From: Aculops lycopersici
Lineage: Eukaryota > Arthropoda > Arachnida > Trombidiformes > Eriophyidae
DNA: 64,000 nt
Direction: 5' to 3'
NCBI GenBank assembly: GCA_015350385.1
Contig: WNKI01000001.1
Span: 12,025,329-12,089,328, forward strand
This document shows, piece after piece, positions 53,433 through 63,429 of the stretch (its first letter is position 1; every line of letters begins with the position of its first letter). Made by a program: the position numbers and the translations under genes. The notes under the pieces are model-generated. The model saw only the letters and a program-made list of their open reading frames with translations. It did no database searches and had not been told where the DNA came from.

Positions 53433-55439
53433 CCCACTTCAACCCCATCGACATGAAAACCCAACTACTAGTCTTTCCAGTAGGAAGAAATGAGACAAAA
53501 ATTACATGACGACCTGTGAATCCGAAAGAGTTCTTTAATATTTTGTTGGAACGGTAGTTTCTCCTCTCTGTATACCAGAACTTTCGCGAGGATCAATTTA
53601 TCGACTTGAGTTCAGACGCACTACTCCATCGTCCACATTGTTACTCACTCTATCTAATAACGATAAAATAACACTTTCGATTTCGGACTTGAGGGAGATT
53701 CAAAAAGAACCTGTTGCCTCGCTAGTGACACCATGATCCACGTCGTCTCATGAACTCGTCAGCTTTAATATTCTTTCAAAGCTTCTAATGCATAATACTC
53801 GTCTGATTACTCACTCGAGTTCACGGCAACAGTGGAGCCTTTACCATCTGCCAGAATTTTAGTCATTAGAAGAGACAGCTTTTTGTACTAATGGCACCTG
53901 CACTACTGGTGCGAGCTTTGGGGAGCAGTCGGCGGCCTGTGCGACGGCCGCCGACTGTGCCGACCAGGTTGCTGGCGAAGCCGCGAGTCCAACTTGTGTC
54001 TCAATAGTTTCTTTACACTTGTCAGTCGCAAGAAAGACTGCATCATTGTTGAACGGCCGTCTTGCGTATTTTTTCTAATTGCAGGCCGAATAGAGTGTGA
54101 AGTAATCATTGAGACAGGCTGTGGTTCAGCAATTGCCACTATAGCAGCCTCCTCTCATTCTCTACAGGTATCCCTTGAATCACCACAACTTTTCAAGCTA
54201 ATTGTGAGTCTTCTTTAGCTCGAATGCCTTCTCTTAGCATCTAAGGGGGATTGTAAAAAAATCGGGGGTATAATCAGCAGTTTGTGCAATGCTACGTGAA
54301 TTTAAGAACGAGTTTTTTCCATAGAGTGACAAGTGCGGTTCCGCACCGAGCGGTTCCTATGACAGTGGTCGTTTTAACAAGGCGCCTATGGAGGAAACCC
54401 TGTTTTCCGTATCGAGTGCCAGAATGAGGGAAGTTGGGCAAATTTGATGCGCTTTCCAAGTCTCTGCATCGGAACTGAGAATCTTATTTTGAGACTGAAA
54501 CGAAGATGGTGGCACAACTTTTTCCACTCGAATTGCAGTCATCTCCTAATAATTTTGAGCTTCGCGTGTTATATTTCTCACAGGATCAAAACTAAGACGG
54601 AGAGAAGAATTGGTATGGTCTTCACCAAAATTCTCTGATATCAGTGATTTTTGTCGAATCAATTTGTTTGCTTAAGTTGCTATATCCAATTCGTATACTC
54701 TTTGCCTCCAATTTGGCAACCATGTTATCTCTTGTAGCAAGAAGACATGCTGGTTTTGTGCTTTCAATTTTGACTCCCACGGTATTACTCTGACTTGGTG
54801 CCCGAGAGGCAGAACATTTTTCAGAGCCATCCCTTCGCGCGACAAGTTGCATAATCCCACGTATGATAGCAAATCATCCTCACTAATGAAACAGTGAGCA
54901 AGCTGTTTGTATGATTACCTCTCATGTGATCAGAGAAAACTCTGTCCTTGGCAATCGCTTATCCAAACGAAATCTTTGAAGGCTCAACCTGAAAACCTCC
55001 GCATCAAAGTGATAGTCGACGATGGCCGAATACTAGATTCAAGTGCCACACTATATGGTCGTGGCACGGAAAGGCAATTAATTTTCAATGAAGACTTCCA
55101 AAAGACTCCAGACTTGAACAATGCTTCTTGGCAGCTTCTTGAGTTCGCTGTTCTGTCTTACAGGTTTTACAAGTGCTTTTCGGACTTTTCTCATTTGGTT
55201 TCAGATTTTTGCTTTTAGGAAGCAGCCAATGAGCGCGCGTAGCGCCATCGCCTGATCTATTTCCTTTTTCGCGCAATCCGAAAGCAAAAAATTAGAGTCC
55301 GAAATGCTATTGTAAAACCTGTATTGTAGGCGTGAATGTGTGAGCAAGTTAATCTAAGTGATGAGAGACATAATAGAGTGAAGAGGTAACCTTTAGTTTA
55401 GTTAAACAAATAGTAATACTTGTACTGCTGTTTGAAGCT
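53433..55439. other. Two-kilobase gap before the ABCG cluster
   Basis: No gene supported. It contains the hairpin at 53927-53956. Overlapping short frames at 54.4-55.2 kb are partly hydrophobic but have no recognised domain; a decayed gene or transposon cannot be ruled out. Confidence 0.35.
53927..53956. repeat. Perfect 11-bp GC-rich inverted repeat
   Basis: agtcggcggcc (53927-53937) and ggccgccgact (53946-53956) are exact reverse complements around an 8-bp loop. Strong predicted stem on DNA or RNA. It lies in gene-free DNA about 500 bp after the large charged-protein gene; possible terminator or element end, unproven. Confidence 0.75.
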
Positions 55440-55621
55440 GATATCTCTGTTATCATGGAGCTCTATATCAAGTCTGGCTTCTGTTGTCTGCTTACGTTCT
55501 AATCAATCGGCAGCTAGCTTGACTGGATATCTAGCACCAGTTTAGATGCTTCGATTTGTGTTGTAGATACAATCAACTATCAAGTTTTAGGATCGAAAGT
55601 TACGGTTAAACTCGAAGTAAA
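55440..55621. repeat. ABCG upstream flank, copy 1 of a segmental duplication
   Basis: This stretch is nearly identical to 61745-61904 upstream of the ABCG pseudogene, differing by a ~12-bp indel (caccagttta present here), a second small indel just before the ATG and several point changes. Shared blocks include the segment around ttatcatggagctc, the tctggcttctgttgtctgc block and the run up to ATG. It therefore contains the conserved promoter and 5' UTR of the ABCG genes and shows that whole units, not just coding sequence, were duplicated. Confidence 0.9.
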
Positions 55622-58174
55622 ATGTCTCCCAGTGACTCAATTTATTTGCATGAGGAGGAAAACTTACCGGCGGTGAAGTTGACACGATTCAACTCACTTT
55701 CGGATTACATTAAATATCCCGAGAATCGAGACGAATCGCTTGAAGCGGACGGTGACCAGAGATACGGAACAGAGGAAAAAGTTAGCGATACAAATGAGCA
55801 GCGAAATTTGTCTTCCATTTCACTGGACCTTACCAAGATTGAAGCCAGAAGTGAGTTTGAAATATTTTGGAGAAGATTGGCGTTTGAGGTGCAAGAAAAG
55901 TCATATGATCGAGTCGTCGGCGACACACTCCGCTCTTTTTGGCCCTTCAAGAGAGAGAAGAGCACCCAGGTTGAAAATAAACCACCCAGCAGGAACAGGG
56001 CTATTTTTGAAAACTTGAATGGCTACGCAAAGTCCGGCGAGATCACCGCGATCCTCGGACCGTCAGGTGCTGGCAAGACCTCGCTGCTCAACGCCTTGTG
56101 TGGCCGCACCGAGAACTACCGTGGATCTGTGCAGCTTGTGGGTGGCGGCAGTCGGCGCATACGAACGTCAATCATTCCTCAAAAAGACTTCCTCCATGAG
56201 AATCTATCGGTTCGCGAGATCCTGCTTTACGCATCCAAGATACTCAATCCGGGCGAGAGTTTTAATCATGAGGCCAACATAGCAGGCGTGGTGAAGATGC
56301 TGAACCTATCGAGATGTCTAAAAGTAAGAGCCGGCAACATTTCGGGCGGCGAGTACAAGCGAGTGTCGATCGCACAAGAGCTACTGAAGCAACCGGATGT
56401 TTTGATCTTGGACGAGCCGACGTCCGGTTTGGACTCGCTGAACTGCAAGAACCTGATACAATCGCTGTTGGGACTCCTCGGAGCATCGAGGGAGGGAGCG
56501 ATATCGCCGATTGCGATCATCATGACAATCCACCAGCCGGACATTGATGTGTTTAGTATGTTCCATCACATCTATTGCATGGCGCCAGGTGGTCGCGTCA
56601 TTTTCGATGGTCGTCCAAGTGACGTTATGGATAGGGTGAAAAAACACTCGGGACTCACTGAGAAACATATACTACCCTTTCCCATGGGCGACGATCAGAA
56701 TGCAAGAAACGTTGTCATCAATCCAGCCAACCTGTTGATCGAGATCGCAAGCGAGAATATCTATGGCCAAGAGCCGATAGATAATCTGGCCGAATACCAT
56801 AGAAAACAAGAAGCCAAAAACATCCCCAGCGCGCTATTATCAATGGGAGACGATGAAAAAGAGCCAGACAAGATGGAGCTCGACAAGCGACTCGCTACAA
56901 AAGAGGACCACACCGGCCGCTTTTGGTATCACACCAAGCTACTTGCAAAGCGACATCTCCTATCCACCCAACGAGATACCAAAACAACTATAATCACGAT
57001 ACTATTCAATTTGCTATTGCCATTTGGCTTATGGTTTGTGTTTCCACTAGAAATTGGAAGCGTTACAGCATGTCCATTGTTGCAGCGTAAACTCGACTTG
57101 GTCAGTCTAATTAGCCCCAACATGGAGGAAAAAGTTGCAGAGCTTGCAAATGAAACCATAGTTGCTATTCAGTGTTGCACCATGTTCGTATTGACAGTCT
57201 ACGCACTTGCCATGTCCACAATGTCAATCGCCGCCTTGGAGTTTCCTTTGCATATGCACATCCTGCTCAAGGAAGTCCGAAATGGATGGTACAAGTTGCC
57301 TTCGTTCGTATTGGCGAGAGATTTGGTTGCCATCCCGTTCGAGGTCACCTATCCAACAATATTAGTGGCCTTGATTTACCTGGTACTTGGAATGCCGAGC
57401 TCCTATTTAATGTGGCGAATGTGGACAATCGCGTTGACTATGGCTTTAGTGTCAATGACTGCCACCACGCAAGGACTCATATTTGGCGCTCTATTTATGG
57501 ATAACATTCAATCTGCAATCTTCTTCTCCTTGATTTGGTATATTCCGATGTTTATGATGAGCGGTTTCGTGTCAAAGATCAGTTCAATGCCTTGGATCGC
57601 ACAGAAACTAAGCTCTTTGTCGGTTTTTAAATATTCAAGCTACATAATCAATATTGCCAGGTTCGGTTATGGTGTTTGTCCTTGCGATGAGACAACGGAA
57701 GAGTACTTGCAGGAAACGGAACCCGAATTGATTGGTCTGCCGCAACAACTTAGGAACACGTTCAGTTACTTCCTCATCAATACTCAGGATGAACTAGAGG
57801 AATTGACAACAATCATGCCCACGAGTGATAGCTTCAAGTCGGATACCGAGTTAGCGGAACACTTGACCCACCAAAGGATCACAGGTATCAGCCAAGAGCT
57901 CACATTAAATTCCACCGTCAGGAATGAGATATTGACTCAAATGCAAAACGACACCATTGACTTGATAGCCAGTATGGCTAACTTCATGAACAGAGCCTTC
58001 ACTTACGGGCGCAGCATCGAGGATTGCAAGTCGGTTAGATCGCAAGTCTTGATTGTCCTCGATACACCGGAGGACTGGTGTTTGCCCGTAATAATTGGCG
58101 GCCTAGTAGCCTTGTTGCTAGCTCACAAGTTGATTCTATTTATTACCGTTCACTACAAATTGGGGTCTGAATGA
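55622..58174 (+). CDS. ABC transporter G family half-transporter, intact
   Basis: The product is 850 residues, longer than the usual 600-700. ABCG half-transporters dimerise and export sterols, lipids, pigments or xenobiotics. NBD (about 90-390): Walker A GPSGAGKTS (~146), Q-loop IIPQKDF, signature ISGGEYKRVS, Walker B VLILDEPTSGLDS, H-loop TIHQPD. Six membrane segments follow (~450-850): LLFNLLLPFGLWFVF, CTMFVLTVYALAMSTMSIA, ARDLVAIPFEVTYPTILVALIYLVL, WTIALTMALVSMT, IFFSLIWYIPMFMMSGFVSK and VIIGGLVALLLAHKL. A long extracellular loop with Cys lies before the last. The N-terminal ~85 residues are acidic. Single exon. A pseudogene and a remnant of related copies lie downstream, and mites are known to have expanded ABCG sets. 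Confidence 0.93.
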   Translation: MSPSDSIYLHEEENLPAVKLTRFNSLSDYIKYPENRDESLEADGDQRYGTEEKVSDTNEQRNLSSISLDLTKIEARSEFEIFWRRLAFEVQEKSYDRVVGDTLRSFWPFKREKSTQVENKPPSRNRAIFENLNGYAKSGEITAILGPSGAGKTSLLNALCGRTENYRGSVQLVGGGSRRIRTSIIPQKDFLHENLSVREILLYASKILNPGESFNHEANIAGVVKMLNLSRCLKVRAGNISGGEYKRVSIAQELLKQPDVLILDEPTSGLDSLNCKNLIQSLLGLLGASREGAISPIAIIMTIHQPDIDVFSMFHHIYCMAPGGRVIFDGRPSDVMDRVKKHSGLTEKHILPFPMGDDQNARNVVINPANLLIEIASENIYGQEPIDNLAEYHRKQEAKNIPSALLSMGDDEKEPDKMELDKRLATKEDHTGRFWYHTKLLAKRHLLSTQRDTKTTIITILFNLLLPFGLWFVFPLEIGSVTACPLLQRKLDLVSLISPNMEEKVAELANETIVAIQCCTMFVLTVYALAMSTMSIAALEFPLHMHILLKEVRNGWYKLPSFVLARDLVAIPFEVTYPTILVALIYLVLGMPSSYLMWRMWTIALTMALVSMTATTQGLIFGALFMDNIQSAIFFSLIWYIPMFMMSGFVSKISSMPWIAQKLSSLSVFKYSSYIINIARFGYGVCPCDETTEEYLQETEPELIGLPQQLRNTFSYFLINTQDELEELTTIMPTSDSFKSDTELAEHLTHQRITGISQELTLNSTVRNEILTQMQNDTIDLIASMANFMNRAFTYGRSIEDCKSVRSQVLIVLDTPEDWCLPVIIGGLVALLLAHKLILFITVHYKLGSE

Positions 58175-58235
58175 AGGCAACAGTCAACTCGGTCAATGGC
58201 AAAATAACTATACTATTAATATGCCCGTTCCATGC

Positions 58236-58390
58236 ACCCGCTCAAACGAAGACACCAGATCGTCCTATCTAATGCTGCAGCATGGACCTGATGTGGTAGG
58301 TATAATTAGTGCCAACTTAAAGAGAAGAATAAGGCCAATAGCAATTGAAACTCTGGCAGCCATCGAGTGTAGCATTGAACACTTGCTAAC
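58236..58390 (+). pseudogene. Small remnant of a further ABCG copy
   Basis: It resembles an internal ABCG segment. Against the pseudogene at about 63,030-63,160 it shares, among others, the stretch reading caattgaaactctgg/caattaaaaactctgg followed by c-a-gccatcgagtgtag, and g-gtataattagtgcc / g-ctaataagtccc. The match to the intact gene (57070-57175) is weaker. Because it lies after an intact copy and is followed by the same downstream flank as the pseudogene, it looks like the last piece of a third, largely deleted unit. No coding capacity remains. Confidence 0.75.
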
Positions 58391-58404
58391 GTTTTACTCA
58401 AAAC

Positions 58405-58770
58405 AGTCACATAACATGTCATCGAGTCAAAAATCTTTTCGGGGGGTTTTATCTCCACCGATACTGATTATAAATTCTGATCCAAGTTTCATTTGCAGTG
58501 TCCCGTTTACCTCTATGAAAAATCTCGCTTGCAGCCTGGACTTATTTCTCAAGTGGCGAATCTATACTGAGATTTATGTCGGCCCTGTTCACCAAGACTG
58601 CTGCAAATTTCACCCCTGAGTTGCGACCGAAAGTTAACTGGAATCTCAACGAATTGATTTGATGGATTCTAGCAGCAAGCTGCTGATGTGGTTCTCGGGT
58701 GTTTCATTGATAACGTTGCGCAAAATGTAGCAGTTAGGTGCCAGAGAAGAGTCGTCATGCTTCTCTCTTT
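58405..58770. repeat. ABCG downstream flank, copy 1 of a segmental duplication
   Basis: It matches 63625-63965 after the pseudogene: shared blocks include tcatcgagtc.aaaatct, the caaaaattctcgct.gca-g region, gagttgcgaccgaaagttaactgg/gagttacaactaaaggttaactg, gggtgtt and gtgccagagaagag/cgtgtcagagaagaa. Both then run into CT-rich sequence. So the duplicated unit extends past the gene. Confidence 0.85.
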
Positions 58771-58806
58771 CTCTCTCTCTCTCTCTNNNNNNNNNNNNNN
58801 NNNNNN

Positions 58807-58835
<29 letters not shown>
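58764..58835. repeat. CT microsatellite containing a 20-bp N gap
   Basis: CT repeats on both sides of 20 undetermined bases (58787-58806). This is an assembly gap in a simple repeat; its true length is unknown. The homologous point in the pseudogene flank is also CT-rich. Confidence 0.95.
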
Positions 58836-58838
<3 letters not shown>

Positions 58839-59277
58839 TTCTCTCTCCTTCAACTGCTCAGAAATTTTCTATCAAAATGTTCGCCCAGCTCTCTTTCAAC
58901 TCCCTTTTACACTTTCTAGCCTTTTTCCAAGCCTAAATAAACCGATTTCTGCACTCGAAGGGCTCACCCGTGGAACACTACACGCACCCATGGCTCGCTA
59001 CCTCGCTGCGACCTCCAATAAGCGCTTCAACTAAACTAAGCATATCTATGAGCGCGAGTTAATATGAAAACTGTGATATTGGTTCCTACGGAAAAAGCTT
59101 ATCGAAAATATGTCTACCGATAGAGCAGAATCAGCGAATGAGCAGATCTGAACGAGAGTAAAAATCTCCACACCTTCTTTTGATTCTTGTACCCTTGAAG
59201 TGGTCACTAGAGCAAATTTCGCAAGATTCAGAGGTAATTTAAAGATACAAGATTGTGACAATTAAACAAGACCCAAG

Positions 59278-60837
59278 ATGCTAGGGCAACTAGCGGCAGC
59301 CATTGTCAGCTTTATTGTGGCCGTGTTATTGGTGCAAGCATTTCAAGTGGCCAACGAGCTGAAACTCAATGTGGCCAAGTTCAAGAAAGAATGCAGAGGT
59401 CTTCCGATAGTAAAAAACATGAACATCTTCAGCGGCCATCTTGACGCAATTCTTCACAATCGATTCTGGAAAATGGTCGATGTCTATAAGAAGGAGTACG
59501 GTGAAACCTTCGCGATGTTCTACGCAACGAGACCTTGGGTGATGACCACAGATTTAAATCTCATCAAGACGATGATTGTGGAAAACGATGAGTGCAACCG
59601 AATCGATCGACTCGGTTCGCCGGTGTATGAGATTGAGTCGGATAGCATCATAGGTGCATCGGATGGTCAGTGGCGCAAATTACGCAGAGCTATTGCGCCC
59701 GCCTTTTCGAGCGCCCGAATCAAGTCGCCCAATGTCCAAGCGGAAGTGCAACAAGTCATCGAAGAGTTTGTCGACTCCATAGAGGATAAAATCAAGTTGG
59801 CCGAGCAACAAGAGAAGACGGGTAGTATTGTATTGGATGTCGAGGACCATTGCCACAGATTTACTCTCGCTCAAACCTTCAGGTCGATTTACAAACAAGA
59901 CAACCTGGTCGACTTTTATGCAAAACAAGATTACTGGCAACACATGGTCGACAAGGGATTGCGCACTTTCACCAGCCGACCAGTTAAACTTACCATCACA
60001 TTTCCTATCTTCAGACCGCTTGTTGGATCCCTGGTCCGTTTCCATGCGCAAGGTAAGATTAGGACAGAGCTTATTCGTTTTATCAAGCGCCAGACTCGCT
60101 TGAATCTGGAGGCGAGGCAACAGGTAGCTCAGCACTCTCACAACAACATCGACCAAGACAACCTAATCTTGCGAGATGGGTCCAAGTTCGAGAGAAACAT
60201 GATCGACTATGTAATTGACCAGTTTCACGATGGCAATCTTACTGAACGCGAGTACATCCACTCGAGCTTCTTTCTCTTTCTTGCGGCCAACAAAACGACC
60301 GCCGATGCTCTCAGTAAGCTAATCTACTTGCTAGCTATCCACCCAGAAGTTCAGAGCAAATTGCGCCAGTCTATTGAAGTCGATGGCGTAGATTCGGAGT
60401 ATCTAATGTGGTGCATCAATGAATCGATGCGCTTATTTCCCCCGGCACTAATTGGTTGCTCGCGTGGACCAACCAAGCCCATTGAAACGAAAGAAGGTTA
60501 TTTGGTGCCGGAGGGATCATTTGTTATTACACCCGCTTACTCAATCCACCGGTTGCCTGAATATTGGGGCCACGATGCCGAGGAGTTCAAACCAGAGCGT
60601 TGGGCAAACGCCGCTCACTTTCACCCAATGCAATTTATGCCTTTCGGGGCAGGTAAGAGGGCTTGCCCTGGTCGTGAAATCGCGTTGCATAGTATCAAGC
60701 ATCTAATGACTGTACTGATGCGCAGGTACAAGTTCGAATATATCTCTGGCACCAATGATGAGATGCTATTTGAGGCGCCCTTCTTTATTTTTGTGGCCTA
60801 TGATGGGCCAACAAACATAAAGATCTCGCGGTTGTGA
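59278..60837 (+). CDS. Cytochrome P450, CYP3-clan-like, atypical I helix
   Basis: The product is 519 residues, normal length. Microsomal P450: N-terminal membrane anchor (2-20), WRKLRRAIAPAFSSARIKS (C helix with the Trp-Arg pair that contacts heme propionate), I helix ..FLFLAANKTTADAL, K helix with Glu-x-x-Arg in NESMRLFPP, PERW in FKPERW, and the heme loop FMPFGAGKRACPGRE with the thiolate Cys at ~463. It resembles CYP3-clan members. The I-helix consensus Ala/Gly-Gly-x-Asp/Glu-Thr-Thr is here Ala-Ala-Asn-Lys-Thr-Thr: the acid is replaced by Lys. It lies between two ABCG units, in the same direction, which fits a detoxification or lipid-metabolism cluster. Substrate unknown. Confidence 0.93.
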   Translation: MLGQLAAAIVSFIVAVLLVQAFQVANELKLNVAKFKKECRGLPIVKNMNIFSGHLDAILHNRFWKMVDVYKKEYGETFAMFYATRPWVMTTDLNLIKTMIVENDECNRIDRLGSPVYEIESDSIIGASDGQWRKLRRAIAPAFSSARIKSPNVQAEVQQVIEEFVDSIEDKIKLAEQQEKTGSIVLDVEDHCHRFTLAQTFRSIYKQDNLVDFYAKQDYWQHMVDKGLRTFTSRPVKLTITFPIFRPLVGSLVRFHAQGKIRTELIRFIKRQTRLNLEARQQVAQHSHNNIDQDNLILRDGSKFERNMIDYVIDQFHDGNLTEREYIHSSFFLFLAANKTTADALSKLIYLLAIHPEVQSKLRQSIEVDGVDSEYLMWCINESMRLFPPALIGCSRGPTKPIETKEGYLVPEGSFVITPAYSIHRLPEYWGHDAEEFKPERWANAAHFHPMQFMPFGAGKRACPGREIALHSIKHLMTVLMRRYKFEYISGTNDEMLFEAPFFIFVAYDGPTNIKISRL

Positions 60838-61744
60838 CTTCCAAGATCCAGGGATAGAGGAGGCAAGTTGATCATATTAAGGTTCGCCACGAGCGCTGCT
60901 CCTGGATCTTTAAGCCTCATCTACCAGCTTAACTGCAGCCGATTGACATAACAAAGACCAACTTAGACTAAAAGTATCCTCCCCCTCTCGTCATAAATAT
61001 CAAAACGACTTATTGCACTTCTGTCTCCCTTTCAATTTTTAACACAGACAAAATAGATAGACTCCAAAATATCATCTAACTCACCACCGGAACGCATCCC
61101 ATAAATACGACAGTAAAAATCGATCATATTGATTTGGATAACATCTTTGATATTTTCTGGGATAAAAATCAAAATCAATATAATATACACAGCCAACTGA
61201 TGGGGTTATCAAATCTAGAAAACTCGAAACCACCTCGCAGTGTTCCGCTTGAATTGAATCTTCTGCAGCAAGCTATTAGCTTCAATTCAAGACTAGAGAC
61301 TCAACTGAAGCTCTCGATCTTTGGAGTCAACTTAACGATCTAGTGGGCAGGTGGTGAAAAAGTGATGTAAAATGTTCAATCGTTAAGATACAACGAGAGA
61401 TTTGACTAAGGAATTTTAGTCTTACGCAACACGGAGTCCTCACGATTCTTGATTTGACACATACCTGGCACGCCATTGGCATGTTTTCTACGCCGACATG
61501 AAGTGACGAGGTAGACCAACCCTGTCCAAAATCTAAGCGGCCAAATTTAGTGACTCTGCCATAACAATAGTACACTCGCATCGATTCACGCAGTCGAAAG
61601 AGGAAATTTTTGGCTGGTTATATCCTGGACCGTTTGTAAGTCCAACTTGTTGATCGACAACATTTTATTAGGTCTCGGCGATACAAGGTGATTGCTGCGC
61701 GATTATAAATAGCCACGCCAGTGAAAATGGTGGTCTTTTACTTA
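60838..61744. other. P450 3' flank and spacer
   Basis: An inverted repeat, aagatccagg (60843-60852) and cctggatctt (60901-60910), lies just past the P450 stop codon and could fold in the 3' UTR. An AT-rich stretch follows. No gene supported; the frame at 61134-61343 lacks an ATG. Confidence 0.5.
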
Positions 61745-61904
61745 ATATCTTTGTTATCATGGAGCTCGATATAAAGTCTGGCTTCTGTTGTCTGCTTACG
61801 TTCTAATCAATCGGCAGCTAGCTTGACTGGATATCTAGATGCTTTGATTTGTGTTGTAGATACAATCAACTATCAAGTTTTAGGTTAAACCCACTCGAAA
61901 AAAA
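61745..61904. repeat. ABCG upstream flank, copy 2 of a segmental duplication
   Basis: Almost identical to 55440-55621, with small indels just before the ATG and at caccagttta. Loss of coding function downstream with the upstream region still so similar means the duplication is recent relative to other repeats in the window, or gene conversion maintains it. Confidence 0.9.
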
Positions 61905-63429
61905 ATGTCTCCCAGTGACTCAATTTATTTGCATGAGGAGGAAAACTTATCGGCGGTGAAGTTGATACGATTCAACTCACTTTCGGATTACATTAAATAT
62001 CCCGAGTATCGAGACGAATCGCTTGCAGCGGATGGTGACCAGAGATACGGAACAGAGGAAAAAGTTAGCGATACAAATGAGCAGCGAAATTTGTCTTCCA
62101 TTTCACTGGACCTTTCCAAAGTTGAAGCCAGAAGTGAGTTTGAAATATTTTGGAGAAGATTGGCGTTTGAGGTGCAAGAAAAGTCATATGATCGAGTCGT
62201 CGGCGACACACTCCGCTCTTTTTGGCCCTTCAAGAGAGAGAAGAGCACCCAGGTTGGAAATGAACCACCTCGAGATGTCTAAAAGTAAAAGCCGGCAACA
62301 TTTCGGGCGGCGAGTACAAGCGAGTGTCGATCGCACAAGAGCTACTGAAGCAACCGGATGTTTTGATCTTGGACGAGCCGACGTCCGGTTTGGACTCGCT
62401 GAACTGCAAGAACCTGATACAATCGCTGTTGGGACTCCTCGGAGCATCGAGGGAGGGAGCGATATCGCCGATTGCGATCATCATGACAATCCACCAGCCG
62501 GACATTGATGTGTTTAGTATGTTCCATCACATCTATTGCATGGCGCCAGGTGGTCGCGTCATTTTCGATGGTCGTCCAAGTGACGTTATGGATAGGGTGA
62601 AAAAACACTCGGGACTGATTGAGAAACAATTGCTGCCCGTTTCTCTCGGCGACGATCAGAATTCAAGAAATATCGGCATCAACCCAGCCAACCTGTTGAT
62701 CGAGATCGCAAGCTAGAATATCTATGGCCAAGAACCTATCAACAAACTGGCCGAGTACCAGCGCAAACAACACGCTGACTGCCTTGGTGGTGTATTGAAG
62801 GCAAACAGAAGTGCTAAAAGAGATTCGGAAAAGATGGAGCTCGACAAGTGGCTTGCAACAAAAGAAGACCACACTAGCTGCTTTTGGTATCACACCATGC
62901 TTCTTTAAAAGAGATGCGTCCTCTTCACCAGACCAGATCCCCCAACAGTTGTCATTTCGCTTCTATTCCATTTGCTAGTGCCATTCGGAATTTGGTACGT
63001 TTTCCCTGAGGGAATTGAACAAGTCAGAACATGTCCAATATTGCAGCGTAAATTAGATTTGGTTAGTCTAATAAGTCCCAACATAGAGAAGAAAATCGAG
63101 CAAATATCAATTAAAAACTCTGGTGGCCATCGAGTGTAGCAGCGTATTTTTTCTGACATTCTTCTTGATATCCATGTCCACCATGGCAATTGCTTGAATT
63201 CCCCTTACATATGCACATCCTGCTCAAAGAAGTCTGAAATGGATGGTACAAGTTACCTTCGCGCGACATCGAAGATTGCTCGTCGGTTCGGTCGCGAATT
63301 CCCACCCTCTTTGGCGAGCCAGCAGACAAGTATTTACCTGCCATGTTTGGTGGCATGGTATCCCTGCTGCTAGCCCACAAGTTGATTCTATTCGTTACTG
63401 TCCACTGCAAAGTTGGAGCAAGATTCTAA
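61905..63429 (+). pseudogene. ABCG transporter pseudogene (second copy)
   Basis: A near-identical copy of the gene at 55.6-58.2 kb with at least four lesions. (1) A 322-bp deletion (copy 1 positions 55987-56308) fuses accacc to tcgagatg at 62269/62270, removing Walker A and the Q-loop and shifting the frame; the frame stops at once. (2) In the frame that resumes at the signature motif, GAG becomes TAG at 62714-62716. (3) Divergence and further stops follow around 62.9-63.2 kb. (4) A ~700-bp deletion joins ggatggtacaagttacctt (copy 1 ~57,303) to the last extracellular loop (copy 1 ~58,017). Parts of the 5' half remain >95% similar by eye. Non-functional as a transporter; whether it is transcribed is unknown. 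Confidence 0.93.

Larger units (their letters stand above)
58175..59277. other. Spacer between ABCG and P450, duplication debris
   Basis: It carries the ABCG remnant (58236-58390), a flank shared with 63.6-63.97 kb, a CT repeat with an N gap, and the P450 promoter. Open frames here are products of duplicated non-coding DNA. Confidence 0.6.

Noticed and set aside
54907..55218. 103-codon frame before the ABCG gene
   Set aside because: No recognised domain; could be decayed transposon sequence, but I cannot support that.
58200..58620. Protein-coding gene between ABCG and P450
   Set aside because: The open frame is made of a decayed ABCG fragment and duplicated flank.
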